DNA of 64,000 nucleotides from Candidatus Methanoperedentaceae archaeon (GCA_003104905.1 PQAS01000047.1:29038-93037), one strand, 5' to 3'; shown: positions 8,194 through 17,744, counted from the first letter of the stretch. The notes: a model not told the origin generated them from the letters alone. Program-made: numbers and translations.

Positions 8194-10029
8194 ATGAGAA
8201 TAAAACAGAAATTGATCTCAGGATTCGTCATAATCTCACTACTGGTAGGCTTAGTTGGATTTCTGGGTCTTTATGCAAATAACCATATTGTAACTTCCTT
8301 CGAAAAGGGAGAAGAACATTTCGGGAGTATATTAGAAGCCTCAAACGAAGTGAGCAGTTATTCGAAAAGGGCACAGGGCCACACAATGCTATATTTGACA
8401 TTGCATAACAAGACTGATAGAAAAAAAGCTTTTGACAGGATCGAATCCCTGCGGGAACAAACGGCGATTCTGGATGGCAAAATACAGGATCCTGATGCCT
8501 TAAGATTACTAAATGATACAAAGTCCCTGACAAATGAGATGCAATATACTATAGAATCGTTGATCGAATTACATGATAATGAAATGGAAAAAAACGGAAC
8601 CTTTGATTTTAAGAATCATGAAAAATTGATACGAAATCTGGACACTACTGCCTCAAGAATCCGTCAAAATGGCCTTGCGCTTGTAGAAAGAGAACTGGAA
8701 CTGGAAGAGGAACTTAATCATGCAGCAGAACTAAAAGCAGCTCAATTTTACCGGCTTGTTTTCTTAATCAGTATAATTGCTATTATCAGTGCTTTAATCA
8801 TTGGATTATTATTTGATAGGAGTATTTCAAATCCCATCAACAAACTCAAGAATGCAGCCATCAAAATAAGAAATGGTGATCTTGGAACAAAAATCGATAT
8901 TAAATCAAAAGATGAGATTGGCGAACTTTCAAATGAATTCAATGAAATGGCACAGGATCTGCACAAATCAAATGATGAAATAATCTCATCCAAAGAATAT
9001 ACGGAAAATATTGTCAATTCCATGAATGATAGCCTGATTGTTACTTCACAGCATGGTACTATCAAAAGAGTAAACAAAGCCACGATTTTACTTCTTGGCT
9101 ACACGGAAGAAGAGCTCATCGGCAAGCATATTGGCTTAATTATCACCAATGCGGATAAATTGTTGCCAGATAAGATTGATACCGACAGGAAGAATATCAT
9201 CAAGAGTATCGAAACATCATTCATTTCAAAAGGCAATAAAGAAATAAGCATTATTTTTTCCTCTTCTGTCATGTATGATAAATACGGAAATATCCAGGAC
9301 ATAGTATGTGTGGCAAAGGATATCACAGAGCGCAAGCTGGCTGAGGATCAAGTCGCAAAATCCCTCCAGGAAAAGGAAGTACTTCTAAGAGAAATTCATC
9401 ATCGCGTTAAAAATAATATGCAGATAATTTCCAGTCTCTTGAATCATCAAATGGAAAATATCAGAGATAAAAATATTAATGATGATAAAATTAATGGGAA
9501 TAAGATTAATGATGATAATATCATAGATATTTTCACAGAGAGCCAGAATAGGATTATATCCATGTCTCTCGTCCATGAAAAACTCTACCAATCAAGAGAC
9601 TTGAGAAATATTGATTTCAAAGATTATATCAATGACCTTAGTATCAATCTATTTCAATCTTATAACATTCATTCAGGAAACATAAAATTAAATATGAATG
9701 TAGAGGATATATTATTAGACATTGATCTTGCAATTCCAACCGGATTGATAATAAATGAATTGATCACCAATTCATTAAAATACGCATTTCCGAATGGGAT
9801 GAAGGGGGAAATTAATATATTATTCAGATCAATGAATGGAAATATGCTTGAACTTGTGGTCAATGACAATGGAATTGGTCTTCCTGAAAATCTTGATTTC
9901 AGAAAAACCAGATCCCTGGGTTTGCATCTTGTCACGGTTCTTGCGGAAAACCAACTCCATGGCATGGTCGATATAAATCGCATTAAAGGAACCGAATTCC
10001 AGATTAAGTTCAGAGGAATAAAATCATGA
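8194..10029 (+). CDS. membrane sensor histidine kinase (HAMP-PAS-HisKA_2-HATPase)
   Basis: The 611-aa protein has a membrane segment at about 7-28, an external helical sensor region to about 185 and a second membrane segment near 188-208. A HAMP linker (208-262) and a PAS domain (about 265-385) follow. The H-box reads REIHHRVKNNMQIISSLL (His402/403), the HisKA_2 type. The N-box is NELITNSLKYAFP and the G1 box is NDNGIGLP. Residues 426-446 are an Asn/Asp/Ile/Lys low-complexity insert just after the H-box. The ribosome binding site GGTGATC is perfect. The stop overlaps the next start (ATGA), so the kinase and response regulator are coupled. Confidence 0.93.
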   Translation: MRIKQKLISGFVIISLLVGLVGFLGLYANNHIVTSFEKGEEHFGSILEASNEVSSYSKRAQGHTMLYLTLHNKTDRKKAFDRIESLREQTAILDGKIQDPDALRLLNDTKSLTNEMQYTIESLIELHDNEMEKNGTFDFKNHEKLIRNLDTTASRIRQNGLALVERELELEEELNHAAELKAAQFYRLVFLISIIAIISALIIGLLFDRSISNPINKLKNAAIKIRNGDLGTKIDIKSKDEIGELSNEFNEMAQDLHKSNDEIISSKEYTENIVNSMNDSLIVTSQHGTIKRVNKATILLLGYTEEELIGKHIGLIITNADKLLPDKIDTDRKNIIKSIETSFISKGNKEISIIFSSSVMYDKYGNIQDIVCVAKDITERKLAEDQVAKSLQEKEVLLREIHHRVKNNMQIISSLLNHQMENIRDKNINDDKINGNKINDDNIIDIFTESQNRIISMSLVHEKLYQSRDLRNIDFKDYINDLSINLFQSYNIHSGNIKLNMNVEDILLDIDLAIPTGLIINELITNSLKYAFPNGMKGEINILFRSMNGNMLELVVNDNGIGLPENLDFRKTRSLGLHLVTVLAENQLHGMVDINRIKGTEFQIKFRGIKS

Positions 10030-10862
10030 CGGCAGTAACACAGATACTGATTGTTGAAGATGAAATTATTATTGCAGAAGATCTCCAGACAAAATTGATA
10101 AAAATGGGATATTCTGTTCCTGTTATAGTATCTTCAGGAGAAGATGCTATAAAAAAAGTAAAAGAAAATAATCCCGATATTATCCTGATGGATATTGTCA
10201 TACATGGTAAGATGGACGGGATTGAGACTGTAGAAAAAATCCATGAATTTTCAGATGTTCCGGTGATATATCTAACGGCTTATGCTGATCAACATACCCT
10301 GGAACGGGCAAAAATAACCGAGCCATTCGGATATCTCCTCAAACCGTACAAAGAAAGAGAATTATTGATCACACTGGAGATGGCCCTGTATAAGTATAAA
10401 ATGGAGAGAAAATTAAAAGAGAGCGAGAAGAAACTCAGGGAGAGAGAACGATGGCTCATTGCTGCAATCAGGAGCATAGGAGATGGGGTAATAGCCACAG
10501 ACCTGGCTGGATCAATAAAAATCATGAATCCTCTTGCTGAAGCTTTAACAGGATGGAATAAAGAAGATGCTTTAAGCAAACCTCTCCGGGAAATATTCAA
10601 TGTTAAAAGCCAGGAAGACAACGAAACCGTAGAGGAACCTGTTGCGAAGGTGATCCGGGAAGGAAGTTTCTATGGTCTGTCAGAACAGACTATATTGGTC
10701 ACAAAGAGTAAACTCGAAATACCTGTTGATATAATCGGTTCTCCTATTACGGATGATAATAACGAGATCATTGGAGTGGTCCTGGTTTTTTATGATATAC
10801 TTGAACGAAAAGGGATGGAAACAAAAATGAGAACAGGATCGATAAACTCATCAGGGACATAA
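10026..10862 (+). CDS. response regulator with REC and PAS domains
   Basis: Residues 1-120 are a receiver domain with acidic pocket E11/D12, phospho-acceptor D56 (ILMDIVIHG), the LTAYAD Thr switch and K107 (LLKPY). A short coiled coil (RKLKESEKKLRERERWL) leads to a PAS domain (about 140-265). There is no DNA-binding or enzyme output domain; the protein stops soon after the PAS domain. It may therefore act by protein contacts or be a shortened relative of longer PAS proteins. The partner is almost certainly the overlapping upstream histidine kinase. Confidence 0.9.
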   Translation: MTAVTQILIVEDEIIIAEDLQTKLIKMGYSVPVIVSSGEDAIKKVKENNPDIILMDIVIHGKMDGIETVEKIHEFSDVPVIYLTAYADQHTLERAKITEPFGYLLKPYKERELLITLEMALYKYKMERKLKESEKKLRERERWLIAAIRSIGDGVIATDLAGSIKIMNPLAEALTGWNKEDALSKPLREIFNVKSQEDNETVEEPVAKVIREGSFYGLSEQTILVTKSKLEIPVDIIGSPITDDNNEIIGVVLVFYDILERKGMETKMRTGSINSSGT

Positions 10863-10957
10863 GTTTAGCATTTTTCATTTTAAAAATAATCACCTGTTTC
10901 CAAAAAATGCAAAAGATTATACTGTACGGCTTCAATTGTTGATAAAGGAGACATTAT

Positions 10958-11380
10958 ATGGAGCAAGACCTGTCAAGAATTGGGGTTTCTCTGCCTGAGA
11001 ACCTGCTTGAGAAATTCGATGAGATCATTACAAAACGGGGCTATTCATCTCGTTCTGAGGGCATACGCGACGCAATAAGGGGCTATATCCGCTATTATGA
11101 CTGGATGAGAGAAGTGGAAGGAGAGAGAATTGGCATATTATCCCTCACCTATGATCATTCCCAGCGCGGGCTTTTGTCTTCACTGATTGATGTGGAGCAC
11201 GAGTTCACAAATATTACAAGATCGTCCGTGCATGTCCATATTAGCCATGATGAATGCATGGAAGTTCTCATATTACAGGGAGACGGGAAAGAAGTAAAAG
11301 GAACGGCTGAACGCATAATGTCATTAAAAGGCGTGAAGAACGTGAAATTGACCACCATAAAACCCGGACAGGAAATTTGA
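10958..11380 (+). CDS. nikR: nickel-responsive regulator NikR
   Basis: The N-terminus is a ribbon-helix-helix DNA-binding domain (RIGVSLPENLLEKFDEIITKRGYSSRSEGIRDAIR). The C-terminal ACT-like domain carries the nickel site with canonical spacing: H81, H92, H94 and C100 (VHVHISHDEC). At 140 aa it matches the family. Ni-NikR normally represses nickel uptake genes. No nickel transporter is present nearby, so its targets lie elsewhere. A GGAG site precedes the start. Confidence 0.96.
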   Translation: MEQDLSRIGVSLPENLLEKFDEIITKRGYSSRSEGIRDAIRGYIRYYDWMREVEGERIGILSLTYDHSQRGLLSSLIDVEHEFTNITRSSVHVHISHDECMEVLILQGDGKEVKGTAERIMSLKGVKNVKLTTIKPGQEI

Positions 11381-11425
11381 TACTCTTCTAATTATTTTCA
11401 TAAAAAAATTTAAAGGCCGATTCAA

Positions 11426-11481
11426 CAGGATTTATAGGATAAAATTTAAATTATAAAGTTATCCTGTAAGAATTTATCCTG
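11426..11481. repeat. CAGGAT-type inverted repeat between converging genes
   Basis: CAGGATTTATAGGATAA (11426-11442) is followed 16 nt later by its imperfect inverted form (11459-11481). It fills the gap between the ends of nikR and the HMG-CoA reductase gene, so its RNA hairpin could help end both transcripts. A related CAGGAT triple lies at 45474-45499. Confidence 0.5.
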
Positions 11482-11500
11482 GACTCAAATCAATATGCAT

Positions 11501-12769
11501 TCACCCGGCCATCAACTCATCCAGCAGTTCTTTTGCCCTGTCAGCCCTTACTTTCTTTTCCCTGACCATTATCCGGGCTATCTTATCAACCTGATCCCCT
11601 GTAGCTCCCGCCTGGATAGCCACGTTCCTTGAATGAAGACCCATATGGCCTCTCTGGATACCTTCTGTTGCAAGCGCCCTGAGCGCCGCAAAATTCTGGG
11701 CCAGGCCAAGCGCCGCGAATACCTCTCCCATCTCCGTAGCTGACTTTACACCCAGAATCTTTACAGCAGCGCGAGCTATCGGATTTGTTTTCGTAGCTCC
11801 GCCCACAAGACCCACAGCCATTGGAATCTCTATTGTTGCGACAAGGTCGCCGTTTGCATTTTTCTCATAACAGGATAAAGGACGGTAAATCCCGCTCCTG
11901 GACGCATATACATGCGCTCCTGCTTCAATGGCCCGGGTATCATTGCCCGTGGCAAGCACCGCTGCAGAAACACCGTTCATGATACCCTTGTTATGTGTTG
12001 CCGCCCTGTATGGATCACCTGCTGCAAAATGATAGGCTGCAAGAATGCCGTCCACAACTTCTTCCCCCCCGATAGCCTCTTTTGGAAAAACCGCTTTTGC
12101 CCTCATTAAGCGTTTATCAGCAAGATTTGAAATAATACGCAAATATACATGCCCCCCGGTCAACTCTTCAATATAAGGCGCCACTGTTTCAGCCATTGTA
12201 TTCACGGCATTGGCACCCATGGCATCCCTGCAATCTACCACAAGATGCGTGATGACCATTTTTCCCTGGGGAGTATCAATTACCCTCACCTCCACATCCT
12301 TTGCCCCGCCGCCGAATTTAACGAGTATCGGATCAACCTCGTTCGCCCTTTTTATTATCTCCTCTTTTTTCTCGAGAATGTTCAATCTCGCTCCGTTAGG
12401 GTCTTTTATCCCAACAGCCTGTATCTGCCCCATCATCACTGGACCTGTACTGCTCGTGGCAAAGCCGCCGCCTTCCCGCGCCATCTTTGCTGAGTTGCTG
12501 GCCGCCGCTATTACAGAAGGTTCTTCGATGGCCATGGGAATTAGATAATCCCTGCCGTTTATCAGAAAATTCACAGCCACGCCCATTGGCACTTCCATAA
12601 CTCCAATGAGATTTTCTACCATCCTGTCCGCAGCATCAAGTGAAAGGGCGCCTGTTGCCCCGATGCATGATGCTTCTTCTTCCGTAAGACCAGAGAATTC
12701 GCACACTATTTTGAGCCTTTCTTCCGGACTTTGTTTATAAAAACCCGATATCTTTGATGTTTTTCCCAT
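11501..12769 (-). CDS. mvaA: hydroxymethylglutaryl-CoA reductase, class II type
   Basis: The enzyme reduces HMG-CoA to mevalonate, the committed step toward archaeal isoprenoid lipids; some class II enzymes run in the oxidative direction. Catalytic residues are visible at E83 (IEEPSV), K261 (THNKGIMNG), D277 (GNDTRA) and H375 (RGHMGLHS). The spacing matches the Pseudomonas mevalonii enzyme. [23 protein letters not shown] is also class II wording; most archaea carry class I. At 422 aa it has the class II length, without a membrane domain. This suggests ancient gene transfer from bacteria, as is known for Archaeoglobus. Confidence 0.92.
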   Translation of the reverse strand: MGKTSKISGFYKQSPEERLKIVCEFSGLTEEEASCIGATGALSLDAADRMVENLIGVMEVPMGVAVNFLINGRDYLIPMAIEEPSVIAAASNSAKMAREGGGFATSSTGPVMMGQIQAVGIKDPNGARLNILEKKEEIIKRANEVDPILVKFGGGAKDVEVRVIDTPQGKMVITHLVVDCRDAMGANAVNTMAETVAPYIEELTGGHVYLRIISNLADKRLMRAKAVFPKEAIGGEEVVDGILAAYHFAAGDPYRAATHNKGIMNGVSAAVLATGNDTRAIEAGAHVYASRSGIYRPLSCYEKNANGDLVATIEIPMAVGLVGGATKTNPIARAAVKILGVKSATEMGEVFAALGLAQNFAALRALATEGIQRGHMGLHSRNVAIQAGATGDQVDKIARIMVREKKVRADRAKELLDELMAG

Positions 12770-12889
12770 AAATATATCACCTGCAAGAGGATTTTAGATG
12801 GCAGGAGGGTATAAAAAGGTACCCAAAAGCTTTATCAATGTATCAAGACGTAGAGGGTATTCCAATCCTAGATTATTCGGTGAATTCTT

Positions 12890-13042
12890 ATGACTCAAAG
12901 GACAAAAGCAAAGAAAAAAAGACTGGCAAAACACCAGAATCAGAACCAGCGCCTCCCTGCATGGGTTATTGTGAAGACTAAGAGAAATGTAATGACCCAT
13001 CCAAAGAGACGCAACTGGAGAAGAAGCACACTCAAGGTTTAA
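12890..13042 (+). CDS. rpl39e: 50S ribosomal protein L39e
   Basis: This 50-aa basic protein ([16 protein letters not shown]...[23 protein letters not shown]) is the typical L39e of the large-subunit exit tunnel. A GGTGA site lies six bases before the ATG. It is the first gene of the common archaeal string L39e-L31e-aIF6, with 11 bp to the next start. Confidence 0.96.
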   Translation: MTQRTKAKKKRLAKHQNQNQRLPAWVIVKTKRNVMTHPKRRNWRRSTLKV

Positions 13043-13053
13043 AGTGATTATTT

Positions 13054-13317
13054 ATGGCAGATATTGAACGAATTTATACTATTCCCCTTTCCGATGCAAG
13101 GAAAGTTCCACGCTGGAAAAGAGCGGAATGCGCAGTCAGAAAAGTAAGATCATACCTCGGGAAACACCTGAAGACGGATATCACCGATATCAAAATCGAT
13201 AAGACCATCAACGAGAAACTCTGGGAGAGAGGCTCAATGAAACCGCCATTGAAATTAAGAGTAAGGGCGGTCAAATTCGAGGCTGGCGGAGTTCAGGCAG
13301 AACTCGCCCAGGAATAA
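13054..13317 (+). CDS. rpl31e: 50S ribosomal protein L31e
   Basis: This 87-aa large-subunit protein has the usual pattern: [31 protein letters not shown] and [24 protein letters not shown]. It lies between L39e and aIF6, as in many archaea. Confidence 0.97.
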   Translation: MADIERIYTIPLSDARKVPRWKRAECAVRKVRSYLGKHLKTDITDIKIDKTINEKLWERGSMKPPLKLRVRAVKFEAGGVQAELAQE

Positions 13318-13337
13318 TTTTTTTTGTGGGGGCATAA

Positions 13338-13997
13338 TTGAAACGAAAGTTGAATATTTCCGGAAGCCCTGTGCTTGGCGTGTTCGCATCCTGTACGGAT
13401 GAATTTGTTTTTGTACCTCATGAAGCGTCTCAGGAAACCATAGTTGAACTGGAAGAATCACTTGGCGCTGCCGCCTGCCGTACTTCAGTAAGCGGAAGTT
13501 CCATTGTAGGTTCATTGATGAGGGGAAATAATACCGGGATGATGGTAGCAGGCTTTGTTCTTGAAAAAGAAATAAGGGCTATAAGGAAACATATCAAGGC
13601 GGCAAGATTGACCCAGGAGATAAATGCGGCAGGGAATCTCATTTTGGCCAATGATACCGCGGCTCTCGTTCATCCTGACCTCTCTGAAAAGTCCATCAAG
13701 ATAATTCAAAAAACTCTCGAAGTAGAAGTGAAACGAGGCACACTCGGTGGATTAAAAACCGTGGGAATGGCGGGAGTAGCCACGAACAGGGGTATACTTG
13801 TACATCCTAAATCAAGCCCTGCTGAGATTTCAATAATTGAAGAACTGTTCAAATTACCTGTAAACATCGGAACGGTTAATTTTGGTTCCCCACTTGTAGG
13901 TTCAGGACTTCTGGCCAATAACAAAGGTTATGCGGTTGGCGAGGAAACAACCAGTCCTGAGATAAGCCGAATAGAAGATACACTGGATTACCTGTAG
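13338..13997 (+). CDS. eif6: translation initiation factor aIF6
   Basis: aIF6 binds the large ribosomal subunit and keeps it from joining the small subunit too early. The 219-aa protein shows the repeating pentein units of the family (GSPVLGVFASCTDEFVFVP, GNLILANDTAALVHPDLS, NRGILVHPKSSPAEI). The start codon is TTG at 13338, chosen because the protein begins there in register with the family and no ATG fits. It is the third gene of the L39e-L31e-aIF6 group. Confidence 0.95.
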   Translation: MKRKLNISGSPVLGVFASCTDEFVFVPHEASQETIVELEESLGAAACRTSVSGSSIVGSLMRGNNTGMMVAGFVLEKEIRAIRKHIKAARLTQEINAAGNLILANDTAALVHPDLSEKSIKIIQKTLEVEVKRGTLGGLKTVGMAGVATNRGILVHPKSSPAEISIIEELFKLPVNIGTVNFGSPLVGSGLLANNKGYAVGEETTSPEISRIEDTLDYL

Positions 13998-14060
13998 ACA
14001 TTCCTGTATCATTTGTCTATGTTTATTCTTTGAAAGAGAATTCTCCAAAAAAAAAAACTG

Positions 14061-14369
14061 TTATTTTTTTTCTTTGACGATATTTTTCACGATCATAAAT
14101 ATTACAATTGCAATTATTATAAAATCTATAAGGGCACCTGCAAAATCGCCAACCATGAACTTTATACTTCCAACATTCAAGGTTGCAAGCCTCCAGTCAC
14201 CGCCAGGGATCAATGCACCTATAACAGGCATTATAAGATCAGTTACAAATGCTGTAACAAGTTTTGTTACTGCAGCACCCATAACGAACGCAACAGCTAA
14301 GCCGATAACTCCATACTTTGTTAAGAAGTCATTGAATTCACTCAGAAAAGATTTCTTAGTTCCCACCAT
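14061..14369 (-). CDS. mscL: large-conductance mechanosensitive channel MscL
   Basis: The 102-aa protein opens with an amphipathic N-helix and TM1 (NDFLTKYGVIGLAVAFVMGAAVTKLVTAFV). An external loop (GGDWRLATLNVGSIKFMVGDF) and TM2 (FIIIAIVIFMIVKNI) follow, with a Lys-rich end. This is a complete but short MscL, which opens under membrane tension to release solutes during osmotic downshock. Poly-T tracts between it and converging aIF6 may end both transcripts. Confidence 0.95.
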   Translation of the reverse strand: MVGTKKSFLSEFNDFLTKYGVIGLAVAFVMGAAVTKLVTAFVTDLIMPVIGALIPGGDWRLATLNVGSIKFMVGDFAGALIDFIIIAIVIFMIVKNIVKEKK

Positions 14370-14428
14370 ATAATAGTCACCTAATAATTAAATATGCATG
14401 ATAGTATATATAGATGTTCTTGTAAAAT

Positions 14429-15562
14429 TCATTTGACTGTAAAAAGTGGAAAGCGGGTTAATTCGATCATACGGCCATTTTCAATTCCGGGGTCTGGGAT
14501 GAGATTTGCATCTGTTCCCTTTTCATACAATCCCACGTCATCAAACCAGAATGTACCATAACCTTCCCAGATATTTGAATAAACATAGACCCATTTTGTT
14601 TTGGCGCTTGATCGTATTGATATTTTCTTTCTCACCCAATCATTTGTCCCTTTTCCATATATGAGATTTGTTTGCTTTATGAATTTCTTATTACGATCAA
14701 GTTCTACTATCCTTACAGCCGGGGTATTGGTTCCATACGCACCCTCTGTCCTTCCCCATGATGAGAACAAATAGACCGTATTCGGCCTGGCAGGAATTAC
14801 AGTACTCTGGAAAATTCCGGATATTTTACTCTCATTCCCCGGAATCATTATCCTGCCCGAATGGTTGCCTCCATGAAAAATAGTTGAATCCCATGAAGTA
14901 TATTTTCCAAACTGCCAATTATCAAGCAAAACACCTCCTTTGCTTGACGTCATTTCATCAACTACAGATATATCAAGAGAGCCCAAAACGGGTATCGACA
15001 AGGTCAATACTGCAAGAATTATTACAATTGTTTTGATCTCTTTATTTATCCATCCCTGCCCCTCATAAGCAATCCTAATGGCAGCGGATAACATCACCGC
15101 GATCAGACCAAAGATCAGCACCCGTGTATCGGCAATAAGATACAAATCAGGCTTATAATCAAATATTCCTATCCCAAAAATATGTTCAGATAGCGGCCGC
15201 AAGAATGGATACCCGGGGTTGTAGACTAAACCGTCTTCGAACATATGGGCCCCGAATCCTATGCTTGCGAAAGTGAAAGCTTCCGCAAACCTGTAGCCTT
15301 TAGCTTGAAGAATGAGAGAAACAAGACTGGCAAAAAGAAAAAGCATAGTTATATTATGAAAATCACCGTGCTTGATAGGGGATCCGTCGATGAGAACGGA
15401 CATGTCCAGCTTATTTAAGAGAGTATCTGTTATAATATCGATATCCGGAGCGAAGGCGCTTGCAATGATGATCCAGGAGTAATCACGGCCTGTGAGTTTG
15501 AAGTGGATCATGCCTGCTATGATCGCGATGGCAGTGGAGTATATCAAGTGTTCGAAGAGCAT
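14429..15562 (-). CDS. membrane metal-dependent hydrolase-like protein fused to a C-terminal beta domain
   Basis: The N-terminal ~180 residues have several membrane segments and the His/Asp pattern of the YdjM/DUF457-like family (GMIHFKLTGRD, FAPDIDIITD, HGDFHNITML, GFGAHMFEDGLVYNPGYP). From about residue 195 a different domain begins, with beta-rich repeats and aromatic residues (NWQFGKYTSWDSTIFHGGNHSGRIMI...FWFDDVGLYEKG). This looks like a carbohydrate-binding-type jelly roll on the cell surface. The two-part structure is seen in the sequence; the activity and ligand are unknown. The gene stands alone, with its own promoter region upstream. Confidence 0.65.
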   Translation of the reverse strand: MLFEHLIYSTAIAIIAGMIHFKLTGRDYSWIIIASAFAPDIDIITDTLLNKLDMSVLIDGSPIKHGDFHNITMLFLFASLVSLILQAKGYRFAEAFTFASIGFGAHMFEDGLVYNPGYPFLRPLSEHIFGIGIFDYKPDLYLIADTRVLIFGLIAVMLSAAIRIAYEGQGWINKEIKTIVIILAVLTLSIPVLGSLDISVVDEMTSSKGGVLLDNWQFGKYTSWDSTIFHGGNHSGRIMIPGNESKISGIFQSTVIPARPNTVYLFSSWGRTEGAYGTNTPAVRIVELDRNKKFIKQTNLIYGKGTNDWVRKKISIRSSAKTKWVYVYSNIWEGYGTFWFDDVGLYEKGTDANLIPDPGIENGRMIELTRFPLFTVK

Positions 15563-15631
15563 GATTCGTTTTATTATTAATGAGATATCGAATATTAAGA
15601 TGATTGTATTTTTAATTTAAATATTTATGAT

Positions 15632-16303
15632 TTAAATATTTGTAGTATTGCATTTCTTAAAAATTATAAAGTTCTTTCGATTTGTATATATAACCTCAAA
15701 TCCAAATTGTTTTGAAATCCAATCAAATGTTCTCAGACTGAAGAAACAGATGTGCGTAGGATCACTATGGTACCACCAGTCTTCAAAAAGATCTATTGGA
15801 TCATGAAAAGATGTCATGACCGCAAGGAATCCCCCCGGATTGATTAGTGACCTGATCCTGTTCATTTCATATCTTATATCCCTGAAATGCTCAAACACTT
15901 CTGTTGAGATAACGAGGTCATATGAGCCGTCAGGAAATTCGGGATGGAAATAGAGGTCGTATCTGTCACAATCATATTCTTCTCTTTTTAGTAATTCAGC
16001 TAAAACAGGCTCATTTCCACACCCGTAATCAAGTATCGAAGTAATTCCTGGGCAATGTTGACGAACAAGGGATATTATTTCCCTGAACATTTGTACATAT
16101 CCCTGGTTTGAAATAGTATTATGATGAAGCAAATATCGTGCTTCTTCATCATCGGGTGACAGATGGAATCTTTCAGGCACAAAAATCAGATCACATTCAG
16201 GACAGCGGAAATAACTTCTTTTTCCCAGCTTTTTGTAAGTTTTTGTAAATGTTAACGGAAGAACAGAAGAATTATCACACAGGATACATTTTGTAGGAAT
16301 CAT
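15632..16303 (-). CDS. class I SAM-dependent methyltransferase with N-terminal zinc site
   Basis: Cysteines at the start (CILC) and about 25 residues later (CPEC) form a likely zinc ribbon. A Rossmann methyltransferase domain follows, with motif I ILDYGCGNEP and later YDLVISTEVFEHF and INPGGFLAVMTSFHD. This layout is common in methyltransferases of surface polysaccharide or small-molecule pathways; the substrate is not evident. The start codon is only 6 bp from the tRNA gene. Confidence 0.8.
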   Translation of the reverse strand: MIPTKCILCDNSSVLPLTFTKTYKKLGKRSYFRCPECDLIFVPERFHLSPDDEEARYLLHHNTISNQGYVQMFREIISLVRQHCPGITSILDYGCGNEPVLAELLKREEYDCDRYDLYFHPEFPDGSYDLVISTEVFEHFRDIRYEMNRIRSLINPGGFLAVMTSFHDPIDLFEDWWYHSDPTHICFFSLRTFDWISKQFGFEVIYTNRKNFIIFKKCNTTNI

Positions 16304-16308
16304 AAATA

Positions 16309-16382
16309 TGGGCCCGCGGAGATTCGAACTCCGGATCCCCGCCGTGTAAAGGCGATGTCATAGCCGACTAGACCACGAGCCC
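16309..16382 (-). tRNA. tRNA-Val (anticodon TAC)
   Basis: The minus strand folds into a full cloverleaf. The acceptor arms are GGGCTCG and CGGGCCC with discriminator A. The D arm lies around TAGTCGGC, the anticodon stem is TCGCC/GGCGG with loop TTTACAC, and the T arm contains GTTCGAATC. The anticodon TAC reads valine GTA/GTG codons. No intron is present and CCA is not encoded. Length is 74 nt. Confidence 0.97.
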
Positions 16383-16407
16383 TGCGGGAGGCTAAGATGT
16401 TGGTTGG

Positions 16408-16420
16408 GGTATATAGTTTT
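16408..16420 (-). promoter_or_regulatory. TATA box of the tRNA-Val gene
   Basis: AAACTATATACC on the minus strand is centred about 30 nt before the 5' end of the tRNA, the normal archaeal distance. Confidence 0.6.
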
Positions 16421-16475
16421 TTAGTTCGTAAAAAAACTTTAATATAAGATAAATCAATTTAACATGGGTGAAAAT

Positions 16476-16724
16476 ATGTCTCTTATAAATAATATTATAA
16501 AGATGTTTATAGGTGTTATTGTTCTGGTAATAGGGATTGTGTGGTATACAGGGCCTTCGATGTATGGATATCTCGGATACTGGAATAACCTGAAGGATCT
16601 ATTGAAGGCAACTATCGGCATCTTCCTTCTCTTTGTAGGCTTGATCGTAGCATGGATGGGCTATGACGATTACAAGATGGATAAGGAAATGGAAAAGGAA
16701 GAAAAGAAAGAAGAGACTAAATAA
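16476..16724 (+). CDS. small membrane protein with two transmembrane segments
   Basis: I chose ATG 16476 because GGTGA lies five bases upstream; the ATG at 16464 overlaps that site. The 82-aa protein has a TM helix at about 8-26 ([19 protein letters not shown]), a short loop and a second TM helix ([19 protein letters not shown]). A highly charged C-terminal tail ends in [11 protein letters not shown] do not recognise the family. It lies 11 bp before the cyclophilin gene and may be cotranscribed with it. Confidence 0.65.
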   Translation: MSLINNIIKMFIGVIVLVIGIVWYTGPSMYGYLGYWNNLKDLLKATIGIFLLFVGLIVAWMGYDDYKMDKEMEKEEKKEETK

Positions 16725-16735
16725 CTCATAATTCT

Positions 16736-17281
16736 ATGAGACATATCAGAGCAATATCTATCATTATCCTGATCTTATTTACATTAGGATGCATAAGTGA
16801 CAACAATGCAGTAAATACTGACAAAAACCAATCGATACCATCCCAGAAGAACAAGATAGCCACTATCATTACCGATAAAGGTACGATCAAATTTGAGTTA
16901 TATAAAAAAGAAGCGCCTATAACAACAAAAAATTTTATTGAGCTGGCACAAAAAGGATTCTATGATGGATTGACATTCCACAGGGTTGTGCCGGGATTTG
17001 TGATCCAGGGAGGTGACCCAAGAGGGGATGGCACAGGAGGTTCAGGAAAGACCATTCCCCTTGAAATAAATAAAACACTGACTCATAAGAAGGGCGCAGT
17101 TGCAATGGCCCGATCCCCGGACCCTGACAGCGCAAGCTCACAATTTTATATCGTTCTTGAAGATGCAAAGCAACTTGATAATAGCTATGCAATATTCGGA
17201 CAGGTCATAGAAGGCCAGGATGTTGTGGAAAAAATCACAAAAGGGGATAAAATGATAAAAGTAACGATCGGGGAAGAGTGA
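16736..17281 (+). CDS. cyclophilin-type peptidyl-prolyl isomerase, lipoprotein
   Basis: A signal peptide with lipobox FTLGC (Cys19) is followed by a short linker and a compact cyclophilin domain. The core reads [37 protein letters not shown] (the catalytic Arg region), [20 protein letters not shown] and [15 protein letters not shown]. The protein would be anchored outside the membrane and help fold exported proteins by proline isomerisation. Length is 181 aa. Confidence 0.93.
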   Translation: MRHIRAISIIILILFTLGCISDNNAVNTDKNQSIPSQKNKIATIITDKGTIKFELYKKEAPITTKNFIELAQKGFYDGLTFHRVVPGFVIQGGDPRGDGTGGSGKTIPLEINKTLTHKKGAVAMARSPDPDSASSQFYIVLEDAKQLDNSYAIFGQVIEGQDVVEKITKGDKMIKVTIGEE

Positions 17282-17356
17282 AATCCTCCAGCGGGAGCCT
17301 GCTTGGCTACCTATTCCTGAGCCGGGCTTCAATTCCGCTGTTCGTTGGATACATTA

Positions 17357-17729
17357 TTATCCTGTCCTGTCAAATTCATTCTTTATTTTTGAACAAATAT
17401 CCTGCGCCTGCGTATTGAGGGGGATTATTTCGATTTCATCAGGCCCTGATGCCCCAAGACCCAGTTCCACTGCCCTTGAAAGTTGTTCCTGGTCAAAAAT
17501 TCCACCTTTTGAAACATCCGTTGTGGCCTGATTCTTCGAGGGCTTTTCTTGTGTCCCCCATACCGCTTCTTTCTGCAAGCACGATGTTCGCTCCTTTCTC
17601 CTGCAGCGCATCGACTAATATTCCCAGGGTATCAATATGTGTTGATGCAGGGAAAGGATCCTGGCTGTTATAATTGGCTTTAAGGGCGACCCTCTTGCCT
17701 GAAAGACTCTCCAGATTAAAAAATTTCAA
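17357..17729 (-). pseudogene. decayed DUF362 family gene
   Basis: The N-terminal part from 17729 reads VALKANYNSQDPFPASTHIDTLG...LAERSGMGDTRKALEESG, typical of DUF362 iron-sulfur-associated proteins. It then leaves frame. The C-terminal end of the same family (LSRAVELGLGASGPDEIEII) follows in another frame and stops at 17357. A full protein has about 300 residues, so most of the middle is deleted and a frameshift remains. No functional product is expected. Confidence 0.75.
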
Positions 17730-17744
17730 TAATTCCTTATTCCA

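Noticed and set aside
8194..10862. Light sensor or clock system made of the kinase, regulator and KaiC proteins
   Set aside because: The PAS domains show no chromophore residue and the KaiC-like genes are far away on other transcripts; no link is visible.
12794..13000. 68-codon frame antisense to L39e
   Set aside because: It is a shadow of rpl39e, which is a clear ribosomal protein on the other strand.
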